From Halobaculum saliterrae (GTDB lineage: Archaea > Halobacteriota > Halobacteria > Halobacteriales > Haloferacaceae), in the NCBI RefSeq assembly GCF_009831625.1, contig NZ_WUUS01000005.1, positions 219,905-283,904 on the forward strand: a DNA stretch of 64,000 nucleotides, given 5' to 3'. The position numbers were made by a program, and so were the translations under genes. Below, one piece after another: positions 9,245-16,962 of this stretch. Under the pieces are notes generated by a model. The model searched no databases. It was given only the letters and a program-made list of their open reading frames with translations, and was not told the origin of the DNA. Within the stretch, counting starts at the first letter, position 1, and each line of letters begins with the position of its first letter.

Positions 9245-10810
9245 CTACTGCGCCGCGTCCGCGACCCGGCGCATCAGCGCGTCCGGCGACTCGGCGGGGT
9301 CGGCGTCGCGGCCGCGGAGGGAGGCGGCGTCCTCCGGCGCGCGGTCGCTGTCGGGGACGACGACCGTCTCGTGGTCGGCGACCCGCAGCGCCGCCCGGTG
9401 GAGGTCCGATCCGACGGGGGTGTTCACGTCGATCACGAGCGGCTGACGCGTGAGTCGAGCGGCGACCGAGCCGTAGCCCGCCACCTGGGCGCCCATGCGG
9501 TCGGTCGCGCCGGCGAAGGCGCCGACCGCGTCCTCGGCGCGCTCGCGGTAGGCGTCCTCGCCCGTCAACGCCGCCAGATCGAGCAACGCGTCGGCGAACT
9601 CGACGACGCCGTCGATCGGACGGAGCGGTCGGTCGAGCAGTCCGGGCCCGGACGCGGGGCCGTCACGGAAGGCTCCCTCGTCGCCGAGGACGTCGATCCC
9701 CCGGTCGGCGACCGCACGGGCGACCTCGACGCCGTCGCCGAGCACGGACTCCGCGGTGCAGAACGCGGTCGTGACGCGTCCCACGTCCTCGAGGAGGTCC
9801 GCCTCGGCGTCGTCGGCGTCGAGGTGTCGGACGGTGCCGTCGTCGTCGACGAGCGTCTCGCGGAGGTACGCGAGCGTGTCCTCGGCGGACCGCCGCGCGG
9901 ACTCGTCGTCGGTGTACGCCGCGAGCGTGAGCAGCGCGTCCGCCGCGAGGGCGTTGCCGCCGGCGTACGCCGTGAGGTCGGTTCGCTCGCCGTCCGGGCC
10001 GACGCTGGCGCCGTAGGCGAACCCCGACCAGAGCTCGGCGTCGAGGAACGCGTGGACGGACTCGGCCGTCTCGCGGTAGGACTCGTCGCCGGTGTAGAGG
10101 TAGGCGTTGGCGAACGCGCGCAGGACCCCGGCGTCGTCGGCGAGGAGTTTCTCGCGGGCGGGGTTCGACCAGTCTCGCGCGCCGGCGTACCGGAAGACGC
10201 CGCCGTCGTCGTCGACGAGGTTGCGTTCGATCGCGTCGAGCGTCTGCGTGGCCTTGTAGCGGTCGCGCTTGAGCGCGAACTCGACGGTCCGTGGCATGGG
10301 GAACTTCGCGTCGTCGCCCCAGCCGGCGAAGTCCGGGTCCCATTGCGCGTCGAGCTGGCCCGCGAGGTGCTCCTCGATAGCGTTCGTGACCGGCCCGCCG
10401 GGGGTGTCGTTCCCGGCGAGCGCGCGCGGGACGCGCCCGGCGTCCTCCCCGCGTTCGTCCCACGTCTCCCGGACGCGGTCGAGCACCGACCGGAAGCCGT
10501 CGGGTCCGAGGTACGTCGCGCCGGTGAGCAGTTCGCCCGACGGGGTCGTGAACACGGTCGAGGGGAACCCGCCCATGTTGTACCGCTCGCGGACGCGGGG
10601 CTCGCGGTCGACGTCCACCTTCACCGGGACGAAGCCGTCGTTGACGTTGGCCGCGATGCGCGGCTCCCCGAACGTCTCGACGAGCATCCGGTGGCAGTCG
10701 TCGCACCACGTCGCCGTGAGAAACAGCAGCACCGGTCGGCCCGTTCGCTCGGCCTCCGCGAGGGCGTCGGCGCTCCACTCGCGCCACTGGACGCGCGTGT
10801 CGTCTGTCAT
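9245..10810 (-). CDS. Thioredoxin-fold protein with alpha/alpha-barrel domain (YyaL/DUF255-like)
   Basis: A 521-residue protein. The first 150 residues are a thioredoxin fold of the DUF255 type: RPVLLFLTATWCDDCHRML with the CxxC pair, then KVDVDREPRVRERYNMGGFP and the cis-Pro of GGFPSTVF. The rest consists of helical hairpins typical of the six-hairpin glycosidase-like fold (for example DDAKFPMPRTVEFALKRD and YAGGNALAADALLTLAAYT). The bacterial YyaL family is usually about 650-700 residues, so this is a shorter haloarchaeal version. It may act in disulfide or redox chemistry, but the family has no settled function. ATG at 10810 is preferred over far-upstream starts, as MTDDTRVQWREWS fits the family start. 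Confidence 0.82.
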   Translation of the reverse strand: MTDDTRVQWREWSADALAEAERTGRPVLLFLTATWCDDCHRMLVETFGEPRIAANVNDGFVPVKVDVDREPRVRERYNMGGFPSTVFTTPSGELLTGATYLGPDGFRSVLDRVRETWDERGEDAGRVPRALAGNDTPGGPVTNAIEEHLAGQLDAQWDPDFAGWGDDAKFPMPRTVEFALKRDRYKATQTLDAIERNLVDDDGGVFRYAGARDWSNPAREKLLADDAGVLRAFANAYLYTGDESYRETAESVHAFLDAELWSGFAYGASVGPDGERTDLTAYAGGNALAADALLTLAAYTDDESARRSAEDTLAYLRETLVDDDGTVRHLDADDAEADLLEDVGRVTTAFCTAESVLGDGVEVARAVADRGIDVLGDEGAFRDGPASGPGLLDRPLRPIDGVVEFADALLDLAALTGEDAYRERAEDAVGAFAGATDRMGAQVAGYGSVAARLTRQPLVIDVNTPVGSDLHRAALRVADHETVVVPDSDRAPEDAASLRGRDADPAESPDALMRRVADAAQ

Positions 10811-10988
10811 ACCCGGGTTCGGAGGCGCCCGAGGGTAAAGTCGGCGTTCGCGGACGGTCGAGCGCTCCCCGGTGAGGGCGGTCACCGGACGGTCGTCCGT
10901 GGGCGGCAGAACCGCTCGAGCCACCGGACACGCGACCCACGGGGGCACCCTCCAAAAGGGCTATACACCGCCCTCGGGTACTCCGGGT

Positions 10989-11600
10989 ATGCGCATCCGG
11001 GTTCGCTACCTGCTCGTGGCCCTGCTCGCGATCCCGCTGGCGGACGCGGCGTTCCTGCTGTGGGTGGCGACGAACCTCCTCACGGCGGTGCAGACGGTCG
11101 CGCTGGTGGTTCTCACTGGACTGCTCGGGATGCTTCTCGTGCGCGCCGAGGGGCGCCACACGCTTCGGGCCGTCCAGCGGAAGCTCGCGACGGGCGAGGT
11201 GCCGACGGGCGAGGTGCTCGACGGCGGGCTGTTGATCGCCGCGGGCGCGTTCCTGCTCACGCCCGGGCTGGTGACAGACGCGATCGGGTTCCTGCTCGCG
11301 ATCCCGGCGACGAGGTACCCGATCCGGGAGCTGCTTCGCCGCTACGTCGTCGTGCCGTACGTCGACTCGCGGATGGACGGCTTCGCGACGGGTGCGGTCT
11401 GGACGAGCGGGTTTCCGAATGCGGACACGACGGGCGGCGACGCCGCGAGCGGGAACGGAACCGCCGGGTCCGCGGGGTTCGGCGGCGGGGCGAGAGCCGC
11501 CGACCGCGACGCGGCGGACGCCCCCGACGACTCCGTCGTCGACGTCGACTTCGAGGAGGTCGACGAGGGGGACGACGGGAACGCCGAGCGCGAGCGGTGA
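10989..11600 (+). CDS. FxsA-family cytoplasmic membrane protein
   Basis: A 203-residue membrane protein of the FxsA family. Membrane segments fall at about residues 7-26, 30-51 and 75-107, including the signature stretch GGLLIAAGAFLLTPGLVTDA followed by IGFLLAIPATRYPIRELL. The C-terminal 80 residues are a disordered, Gly/Asp/Glu-rich cytoplasmic tail. In E. coli FxsA affects exclusion of phage T7; the general function is unknown. It is divergent from the thioredoxin-like gene, with 178 bases between; the sequence AAGGGCTATACACC about 30 bases upstream supplies a likely TATA box. Confidence 0.83.
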   Translation: MRIRVRYLLVALLAIPLADAAFLLWVATNLLTAVQTVALVVLTGLLGMLLVRAEGRHTLRAVQRKLATGEVPTGEVLDGGLLIAAGAFLLTPGLVTDAIGFLLAIPATRYPIRELLRRYVVVPYVDSRMDGFATGAVWTSGFPNADTTGGDAASGNGTAGSAGFGGGARAADRDAADAPDDSVVDVDFEEVDEGDDGNAERER

Positions 11601-11714
11601 TCGGTCCGGCCGCAGAACGCGGTGGCGCCTCCGACCGCGCCGCCGTCCGTCGACGGGAGACAGTGACTGCTTCCCGTGCAACCGCATGACGTGGCGGTGA
11701 TGCCGAACGGAAAC

Positions 11715-11722
11715 GCTTAACC
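11715..11722 (+). promoter_or_regulatory. Candidate TATA box of tRNA-Ile
   Basis: The A/T-rich GCTTAACC lies about 37 bases upstream of the first base of the tRNA, in a region otherwise GC-rich. A tRNA precursor with a short 5' leader starting some 10 bases before the mature end would fit the usual 25-27 base spacing. Confidence 0.4.
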
Positions 11723-11755
11723 AATCCCTTCCACTACTCGAAAATGCGCTCGCCT

Positions 11756-11829
11756 GGGCCAATAGCTCAGTCAGGTTGAGCGCTCGGCTGATAACCGGGA
11801 GGTCCACGGTTCAAATCCGTGTTGGCCCA
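11756..11829 (+). tRNA. tRNA-Ile (anticodon GAU)
   Basis: A 74-nt tRNA that folds completely. The acceptor arms are GGGCCAA and TTGGCCC with discriminator A. The D arm is GCTC/GAGC, the anticodon stem CTCGG/CCGGG (one T-G pair) with loop CTGATAA giving anticodon GAU, and the T arm CACGG/CCGTG with loop TTCAAAT. No intron is present and CCA is not encoded (the next bases are TCC). It reads the AUC and AUU isoleucine codons. Confidence 0.97.
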
Positions 11830-11839
11830 TCCAAGGTAT

Positions 11840-11892
11840 CACCGGCCCTTAGCCGGTGAGAATTGGGCCACTGGCTCCCCAGCCACCCAATT
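11840..11892. other. Two consecutive hairpins after tRNA-Ile
   Basis: The first hairpin is a perfect 7-bp stem, CACCGGC (11840-11846) and GCCGGTG (11852-11858), with loop CCTTA. The second has outer arms AATTGGG (11861-11867) and CCCAATT (11886-11892) and an inner perfect stem TGGCT/AGCCA with loop CCCC, separated by a CCAC bulge. Neither is followed by a T run. They could stabilise or end the tRNA transcript, or shield the 3' side of the convergent acetyltransferase gene that ends at 11960. Confidence 0.6.
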
Positions 11893-11959
11893 TCCGCGTT
11901 CCAGCACCGTCGAGACGTCCGTCCGTCCGTCCGTTCGTACACTCTCGACTCGAGCGGGA

Positions 11960-13234
11960 TCAGAACCCCTCGCGGAGGAACGGATCCGTCACCGGAAACG
12001 CGTCCGCGAGCGCGGCCCGCACCGCATCGCGTTCGACGTCGACTGCGCCGAGTTCGATCAGTCTGTCGATCCCGTGAGAGCCGACGACCAGTCGCGAGAA
12101 CGCGCCGATGTCGAGCGCCACATCGGCATCGGTATCGGCGGCGACCCGCTCGACGGTCCCGCGTCCGTCGACGACGCGCAGGCGGACACGTCCGTCGTTC
12201 CACTCGCAGATGTCGTCGTCCACGTCGAACACGAGCGTCGTCTCGACGTCCTCGGGGTACGCGACCGCCCCCAGTGCCGCCTCGACATCCACGACGCGGG
12301 CCATCGGGCCGGGTCGGATCTCCGTGTCGGCGGCCCGCGGGTCGTCGAGCTCGTCGAACAGCCGGACGTCCGCCGGACCGGCGAACCGGACCCGCTCCAC
12401 CTGTGAGTCGTGGTTGCGACAGAAGCGCAGGAGGTGCCCGCGCGCCTCGCGGTCGACGTGGGCGAACTCGTTCACGGCCATCGTTTTCCCCTCCGTCTCG
12501 TCCCCGTCGACGACCGTGTAGACGACGTATCCGCGGAGGTCGCCGCCGCGGTCGCCGTCGGTCCATCCGTACACGTACGGGTCGGTGTCCCGCGACCGGA
12601 ACACCCGCAGTCGCCACCAGTCCTCGCTCCGATCGAGACGGAACCCCTCGTTCGCCCACTCGTCGTACACCGCGTCCAGACGTGGCCAGTCGTCCTCGCC
12701 GAGCCGCTCGAACGAACCCGCGGGATCCGGACACGCGCCGGTCAGCGCGTCGGGCGAGACGGTGACCCGCGTGTAATTGCAGATCCGCTCGTACCCGAGC
12801 TGTCGGTAGAAGGAATACTTGAAGGGCCACAGTGCGGCGAACGCGACGCCGTCGTCCCGCAGTTCGCGGTGAACGTGGCCGAGGAGCGTGCGGACGAGCC
12901 CCCGGCGACGGGCCTCCGGCGGCGACGCGACGGCCGCGATCCCCGCCACGTCGCGAACGTCGCCCCGTACCCGCGCGGAGAAGTCGTAGTACCCGCAGAC
13001 GACGGTGAGGTCGTCCGCCTTCGGATCGGCTCGTTCGGCCGCCTCCGGGTCGCGCTCGTCTGTCGGGTCGAGATCGTCCAGATCGGGGGCGTCGTAGAGA
13101 CCTCTGGGGTGAAACGACGCCGGCCGATCGGGCCCCGTCGGCTGGTAGTTCGGGCCGCGTTCGGGCGAGAACGCGTACACGAGGACGTCGCCGAGGGTGT
13201 TCTCGTGCGCGTCGGGGATCTCGCGGTAGTTCAT
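11960..13234 (-). CDS. Eis-like GNAT N-acetyltransferase with SCP2-type C-terminal domain
   Basis: A 424-residue protein with the three-part layout of the Eis family. The N-terminal GNAT domain contains the acetyl-CoA loop around residues 104-118 (ASPPEARRRGLVRTLL) and FYRQLGYERI, which is typical of these proteins. A second GNAT-like domain follows (WWRLRVF to GYVVYTVVDG). The C-terminal sterol-carrier-like domain runs from ARVVDVEAAL to IELGAVDVERDAV and ends in FLREGF. The free C-terminus can act as a catalytic carboxylate in Eis. Bacterial Eis acetylates aminoglycosides; the haloarchaeal substrate is unknown. The length is typical. A long acidic insertion at about residues 50-75 is a halophilic feature. 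Confidence 0.87.
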   Translation of the reverse strand: MNYREIPDAHENTLGDVLVYAFSPERGPNYQPTGPDRPASFHPRGLYDAPDLDDLDPTDERDPEAAERADPKADDLTVVCGYYDFSARVRGDVRDVAGIAAVASPPEARRRGLVRTLLGHVHRELRDDGVAFAALWPFKYSFYRQLGYERICNYTRVTVSPDALTGACPDPAGSFERLGEDDWPRLDAVYDEWANEGFRLDRSEDWWRLRVFRSRDTDPYVYGWTDGDRGGDLRGYVVYTVVDGDETEGKTMAVNEFAHVDREARGHLLRFCRNHDSQVERVRFAGPADVRLFDELDDPRAADTEIRPGPMARVVDVEAALGAVAYPEDVETTLVFDVDDDICEWNDGRVRLRVVDGRGTVERVAADTDADVALDIGAFSRLVVGSHGIDRLIELGAVDVERDAVRAALADAFPVTDPFLREGF

Positions 13235-13377
13235 GACACGACCGGGTCTCCGCCGAGGGAAAGCGTTTGTGACGCCGTGAGATCGACACCCACGCCGCGG
13301 GTGGAAGCGTCCCCGTCTCGGATCCGCTCCCCGCGTCGGACCGCGGGGTTCTCGGTACTGGAGTCCCCAGCGGGAGT

Positions 13378-13722
13378 ATGAGCGACGACACGAGGCTGCG
13401 CGACCGGGTCACACGCGACCGCCTCCTGCTCGCGACGGTTCTGGTCGTCGGCATCGCCGGGACGGGGGTCGTCCGTCGACAGCTCGGGCTCCTCGGCTTC
13501 AATGGACTCGGCCGGCTCGTGTTCATTCTCGGCTACGGGCTCACCGTGTTCGCCGTCTGGTACGGCTGGATCCGGCCGCTCGACATCACCGGGCCGGACG
13601 CCGATCGCGACGTTCCGCCCTCGGAGTCGTCGTTCGACGCGTCGTCCGAGGAGGAGTCCGGCGACGGTGGCGACGATCCCGCCGGCAGTTCGTCGACGCC
13701 CTCGACCGAACGAACCGGGTGA
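13378..13722 (+). CDS. Small two-helix membrane protein, unknown
   Basis: A 114-residue protein with a short cytoplasmic start (MSDDTRLRDRVTRD), a first membrane helix at about residues 16-34 (LLLATVLVVGIAGTGVV), a second at about 43-62 (GRLVFILGYGLTVFAVWYGW) and an acidic, Ser-rich tail of 45 residues. I do not recognise the family. ATG at 13378 begins a clean frame and the composition matches its neighbours. It is divergent from the Eis-like gene, 143 bases apart. Confidence 0.65.
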   Translation: MSDDTRLRDRVTRDRLLLATVLVVGIAGTGVVRRQLGLLGFNGLGRLVFILGYGLTVFAVWYGWIRPLDITGPDADRDVPPSESSFDASSEEESGDGGDDPAGSSSTPSTERTG

Positions 13723-13882
13723 CGGACCGGCCGATCGGCTCGGCGCCGATCCCGAACCGGTTCCGACGCCGCCGATCAGGCCGACGGGCGCCCACCGATG
13801 CCACCGCCTGTCACGGCGGGGGAACGCTAACGAGCGAGAACGGAACGTTAATGCGGCGCCCGTGGGGAACCTCAGACAAGAG

Positions 13883-14131
13883 ATGATCCCGCTCCAGATC
13901 GTCGACAGCTTCCTGCTCCCGTACAACGTCGGACAGGCGCTGCTGCTCGGGTTCGTGCTGACGACGCTCGCCACGCTGCCGGTGTCCCGAAAGGCGATGG
14001 CGCTCAACACGATGCTGTTCGGCGTGATCTTCCTGCTGACGCCACAGTCGCTCGTCCCGGTTCACTATCTCTTCCTCGGCATCGTGCTCGTCGTCGTCGG
14101 GCCGCTCGTGTTCGTGGCCTCGCGACGGTAG
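13883..14131 (+). CDS. Small three-helix membrane protein, unknown
   Basis: An 82-residue, very hydrophobic protein. Predicted membrane segments are around residues 14-34 (YNVGQALLLGFVLTTLATLP), 41-55 (MLFGVIFLLTPQ) and 60-79 (VHYLFLGIVLVVVGPLVFVA). The frame remains open to 13502, but that upstream part is Arg/Ser-rich and overlaps the preceding gene; ATG at 13883 with a GTTAATGC box about 33 bases upstream is the natural start. The family is not recognised. Such tiny membrane proteins are common and usually unassigned in haloarchaea. Confidence 0.7.
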   Translation: MIPLQIVDSFLLPYNVGQALLLGFVLTTLATLPVSRKAMALNTMLFGVIFLLTPQSLVPVHYLFLGIVLVVVGPLVFVASRR

Positions 14132-14238
14132 TCAACGGCCGTCCGACTCACGCGTACGTCCCGGACGCCTTCGAAACGGAGCGCCGGACGCTCGCCCCGA
14201 ACGTCATCCTTTTGCCCGCCGCGCCGGACTCACGCGGC

Positions 14239-15117
14239 ATGGTAACCGCCCGCGCACCGGCGACCAGCGCGAACCTCGGGAGCGGCTTCGACACGTTCGG
14301 TGTCGCGCTCTCGCATCCGGCCGACACCGTCTCGGTCGAGCGAGCGGCCGAGACGACCATCGAGGTGACCGGAGCGGGCGCCGATTTCATTCCGACCGAC
14401 CCCGAGAAGAACGTGGTCGGGGCCGTCGCCGACGCGCTCGAGGCGCCCGCCCACATCCACATCGATAAGGGCGTGCGTCCCTCCTCGGGGCTGGGGTCCT
14501 CCGCCGCCTCCGCGGCCGCCGCGGCGGTCGCACTCAACGAGTTGTACGACCGCGGCTACGGCCGCCACGATCTCGTCCCCGTCGCCGCCGAGGGTGAGGC
14601 GGTCGTCTCCGGCGAGGCCCACGCCGACAACGTCGCCCCGGCGCTGCTGGGGGGGTTCACGATCGTCCGGAGCGACGACGGCGCGACGAGCGTCGAGACG
14701 AACCTGTCGCTGGTCGCCTGCCTCCCGGAGGTGGTCGTCTCCACGCGCGACGCCCGCGGGGTCGTTCCGGACTCCGTATCGATGGCCGATCACGTCGAGA
14801 CGGTCGGCAATGCCGCGACGCTCACGGCCGGGATGTGCCGATCCGACCCCCGGTTGGTCGGGCGGGGGCTCGACGACCCGGTGGTCACGCCTGCGCGTGC
14901 GGACCTCATCACCGGCTACGCGGGTGTCAGGGAGGCAGCGCTGGCGGCCGGCGCGACCGGCGTCACCGTCAGCGGCGCCGGACCGAGCGTGCTTGCGGTG
15001 TGCGAGCCGGGACGTCGGCGCGCCATCGCCTCGGCGATGGTCGAGGGGTTCGCGGACGCCGGCGTCGGCGCGCGGGCGTACCAGACGGCGGTCGGCGACG
15101 GCACGAGGGTGCTGTAG
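14239..15117 (+). CDS. thrB: Homoserine kinase
   Basis: A 292-residue GHMP kinase that phosphorylates homoserine on the way to threonine and, from there, isoleucine. It has the N-terminal ARAPATSANLGSGFDTFGVA, the ATP-binding glycine loop PSSGLGSSAAS at residues 81-91, and the third GHMP motif GVTVSGAGPSVLAVC. HADNVAPALLGGFTIV is the characteristic homoserine-kinase segment. Length matches the family. ATG at 14239 is used rather than an ATG nine codons upstream, because homologues begin directly with MVTxRAPAT and an ATCCTTTT stretch about 30 bases upstream gives a TATA-like box. Confidence 0.93.
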   Translation: MVTARAPATSANLGSGFDTFGVALSHPADTVSVERAAETTIEVTGAGADFIPTDPEKNVVGAVADALEAPAHIHIDKGVRPSSGLGSSAASAAAAAVALNELYDRGYGRHDLVPVAAEGEAVVSGEAHADNVAPALLGGFTIVRSDDGATSVETNLSLVACLPEVVVSTRDARGVVPDSVSMADHVETVGNAATLTAGMCRSDPRLVGRGLDDPVVTPARADLITGYAGVREAALAAGATGVTVSGAGPSVLAVCEPGRRRAIASAMVEGFADAGVGARAYQTAVGDGTRVL

Positions 15118-15156
15118 ATCGACGCCTCCACGTGGCACGGCCGGCGAACGCGAGGC

Positions 15157-15630
15157 TCACTCCAGTGCCCGCTCTGCGAAGCGCTCTCTGACCTCCGGCT
15201 CCGGAACCTCGCAGGACTCTTTCCGTCCGAACACGTCGTACCGGTAGGCGGCGACCACGTCGTAGACGGCGTCGCGAACGCCGAGGGGGACGCGGCGCAG
15301 TTCCCACGCGAGCCGCCAGGGGAGGCCGAGCCTCCGGGCGACGCGCAGCGCGGCCGTCGACTTCCGGTACGTGTCGTCGCCCTCGACGAGCACGAACGAG
15401 TCGTGGTCCTCGGTCGGGAGCCCACGCTCGCGCAACAGCGCCTGTCCGACCGGTGACTCCAGCGGCGCGAACCGGAACACGCCCTCGGCGTCGTGGCGGA
15501 CGAGAAACCGGATCGCCCCGTGACAGAGGTTGCAGACGCCGTCGAACAGGATCACCGGGTGTCGGTGTGGATCGACGCCCGCCAGCGGGTCGTCGTTCGA
15601 CGCCACGTCTGAGTCTCCGTCCTCGCTCAC
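15157..15630 (-). CDS. DCC-family thiol-disulfide oxidoreductase-like protein
   Basis: A 157-residue protein of the DCC (DUF393/YuxK) family. The signature is VILFDGVCNLCHGAIRFLV, with the CxxC after the conserved Asp, followed by FRFAPLES and a C-terminal ending YRYDVFGRKESCEVP. The family is predicted to be thiol-disulfide active but has no confirmed substrate. The frame is open back to 15777; GTG at 15630 is chosen because it gives a normal acidic start (SEDGDSDVASNDDPL) and a TTGAAAC box lies 25-30 bases upstream on the minus strand. A GTG eight codons further in (15606) is the alternative. Confidence 0.82.
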   Translation of the reverse strand: MSEDGDSDVASNDDPLAGVDPHRHPVILFDGVCNLCHGAIRFLVRHDAEGVFRFAPLESPVGQALLRERGLPTEDHDSFVLVEGDDTYRKSTAALRVARRLGLPWRLAWELRRVPLGVRDAVYDVVAAYRYDVFGRKESCEVPEPEVRERFAERALE

Positions 15631-15895
15631 AGGGGCCGGTAGGACCCCCGCGGGTTTCAACGCCGCGGCGACGAGCGTCACGGTCGCGGTGGCGAACAGG
15701 CGACACGAGGCGCGTCGGCGGACACCGGCCGTGTCCGCGACGCTTGGTTTCCGCCCGCGGAACGGCGTGTCGCACACCCGCGTGCGCTCCGCGGCCCGTT
15801 TCAGATCACTGCGGTCGCTCGGCTCTGGTCACGGGATCGAATATAACTGCTCGTACGGCCGAGCGGGGTCAGCAGTGGGGGAGCGGGGACCGGGA

Positions 15896-16804
15896 TCAGA
15901 CGCCGCGGCCCTGCAGCTGCTCCTCCTCGTCCATCTGGTCGTTCGCCTGCCCGGCCATCCCCTTGCCGGGGGACTTGGCGATCTCCTTCAGCGTCTCGGG
16001 GTCGTCGTAGTTGTTGACCGCCTCGACGATCGCCTCGCCCATCGCGGGCGGGTTCTCCGCGCCGAAGATGCCCGAACCGACGAAGATGCCGTCGCAGCCG
16101 TGCTGCATCATGAGCGCGGCGTCGGCGGGCGTCGCGATGCCGCCGGCGGCGAAGTTGACGACGGGGAGGCGACCCATCTCGGCGGTCTCGTGGACGAGCT
16201 CGCGGGGCGCGCCGTGCTCGCGGGCCCACTCGTCGCGCTCCTCGTGGGCCATCCCCGAGAGCTGGCGGATGGCGCGCTGGATGTTGCGCTGATGGGTGAC
16301 CGCCTGGTTGACGTCGCCCGTACCGGCCTCGCCCTTCGTCCGGATCATCGCCGCGCCCTCGTCGATGCGCCGCAGCGCCTCCTGAAGGTTCCGGGCGCCG
16401 CAGACGAACGGCGCGGTGAACTCGCGCTTGTCGATGTGGTAGCGCTCGTCGGCGGTCGTGAGCACCTCCGACTCGTCGATCATGTCGGCGCCGGTGGCCT
16501 CGAGGATCTGCGCCTCGGCGGTGTGACCGATCCGCGCCTTCCCCATCACCGGGATCGACACCTCGTCGATGACCTCCTCCAGCTTCCCGGGGTCGGCCAT
16601 CCGCGCGACGCCGCCGCGCTTGCGGATGTCGGCGGGGACGGACTCGAGGTGCATCACGGCGACCGCCCCTGCGTCCTCGGCGATCCGCGCCTGCTCGCGG
16701 CTGACGACGTCCATGATCACGCCGCCCTTCTGCATCCGCGCGAAGCCGCGCTTGACCAGGTCGGTCCCGCGTTTGAGCTCCTCCAGATCGGTCTCCTCGG
16801 TCAT
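15896..16804 (-). CDS. pdxS: Pyridoxal 5'-phosphate synthase, synthase subunit PdxS
   Basis: A 302-residue PdxS (SNZ family) TIM-barrel enzyme. It makes PLP from ribose 5-phosphate, glyceraldehyde 3-phosphate and ammonia delivered by the glutaminase PdxT. Diagnostic segments include [35 protein letters not shown], the lysine of [30 protein letters not shown] and [20 protein letters not shown] with the phosphate-binding [10 protein letters not shown]. Length is typical. No pdxT lies next to it. The gene is close to the DCC gene in the same direction but 265 bases separate them. Confidence 0.97.
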   Translation of the reverse strand: MTEETDLEELKRGTDLVKRGFARMQKGGVIMDVVSREQARIAEDAGAVAVMHLESVPADIRKRGGVARMADPGKLEEVIDEVSIPVMGKARIGHTAEAQILEATGADMIDESEVLTTADERYHIDKREFTAPFVCGARNLQEALRRIDEGAAMIRTKGEAGTGDVNQAVTHQRNIQRAIRQLSGMAHEERDEWAREHGAPRELVHETAEMGRLPVVNFAAGGIATPADAALMMQHGCDGIFVGSGIFGAENPPAMGEAIVEAVNNYDDPETLKEIAKSPGKGMAGQANDQMDEEEQLQGRGV

Positions 16805-16962
16805 GTGATCTAATTCGGTTGTGCGTACGTAACGGTTGTCCTTTCGCGGGCGCGTGCGCCCGATGGCGTCCGATCTCGGGTGTCCACGGACGTCCGACAG
16901 CGTGGGAGACAGTTTCAGGGGAGTCGGGCAGAACGAGGCGGAGGCGGGTGCCGACGACCGAC

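Noticed and set aside
11756..11829. tRNA-Ile as an integration site of a mobile element
   Set aside because: No repeat of the tRNA 3' end, integrase or foreign genes occurs downstream in the window.
15631..15777. A longer N-terminus for the DCC protein starting at 15777
   Set aside because: The extra residues are Arg/Ala-rich without family resemblance, and a promoter-like TTGAAAC box lies inside this stretch at the right distance from GTG 15630.
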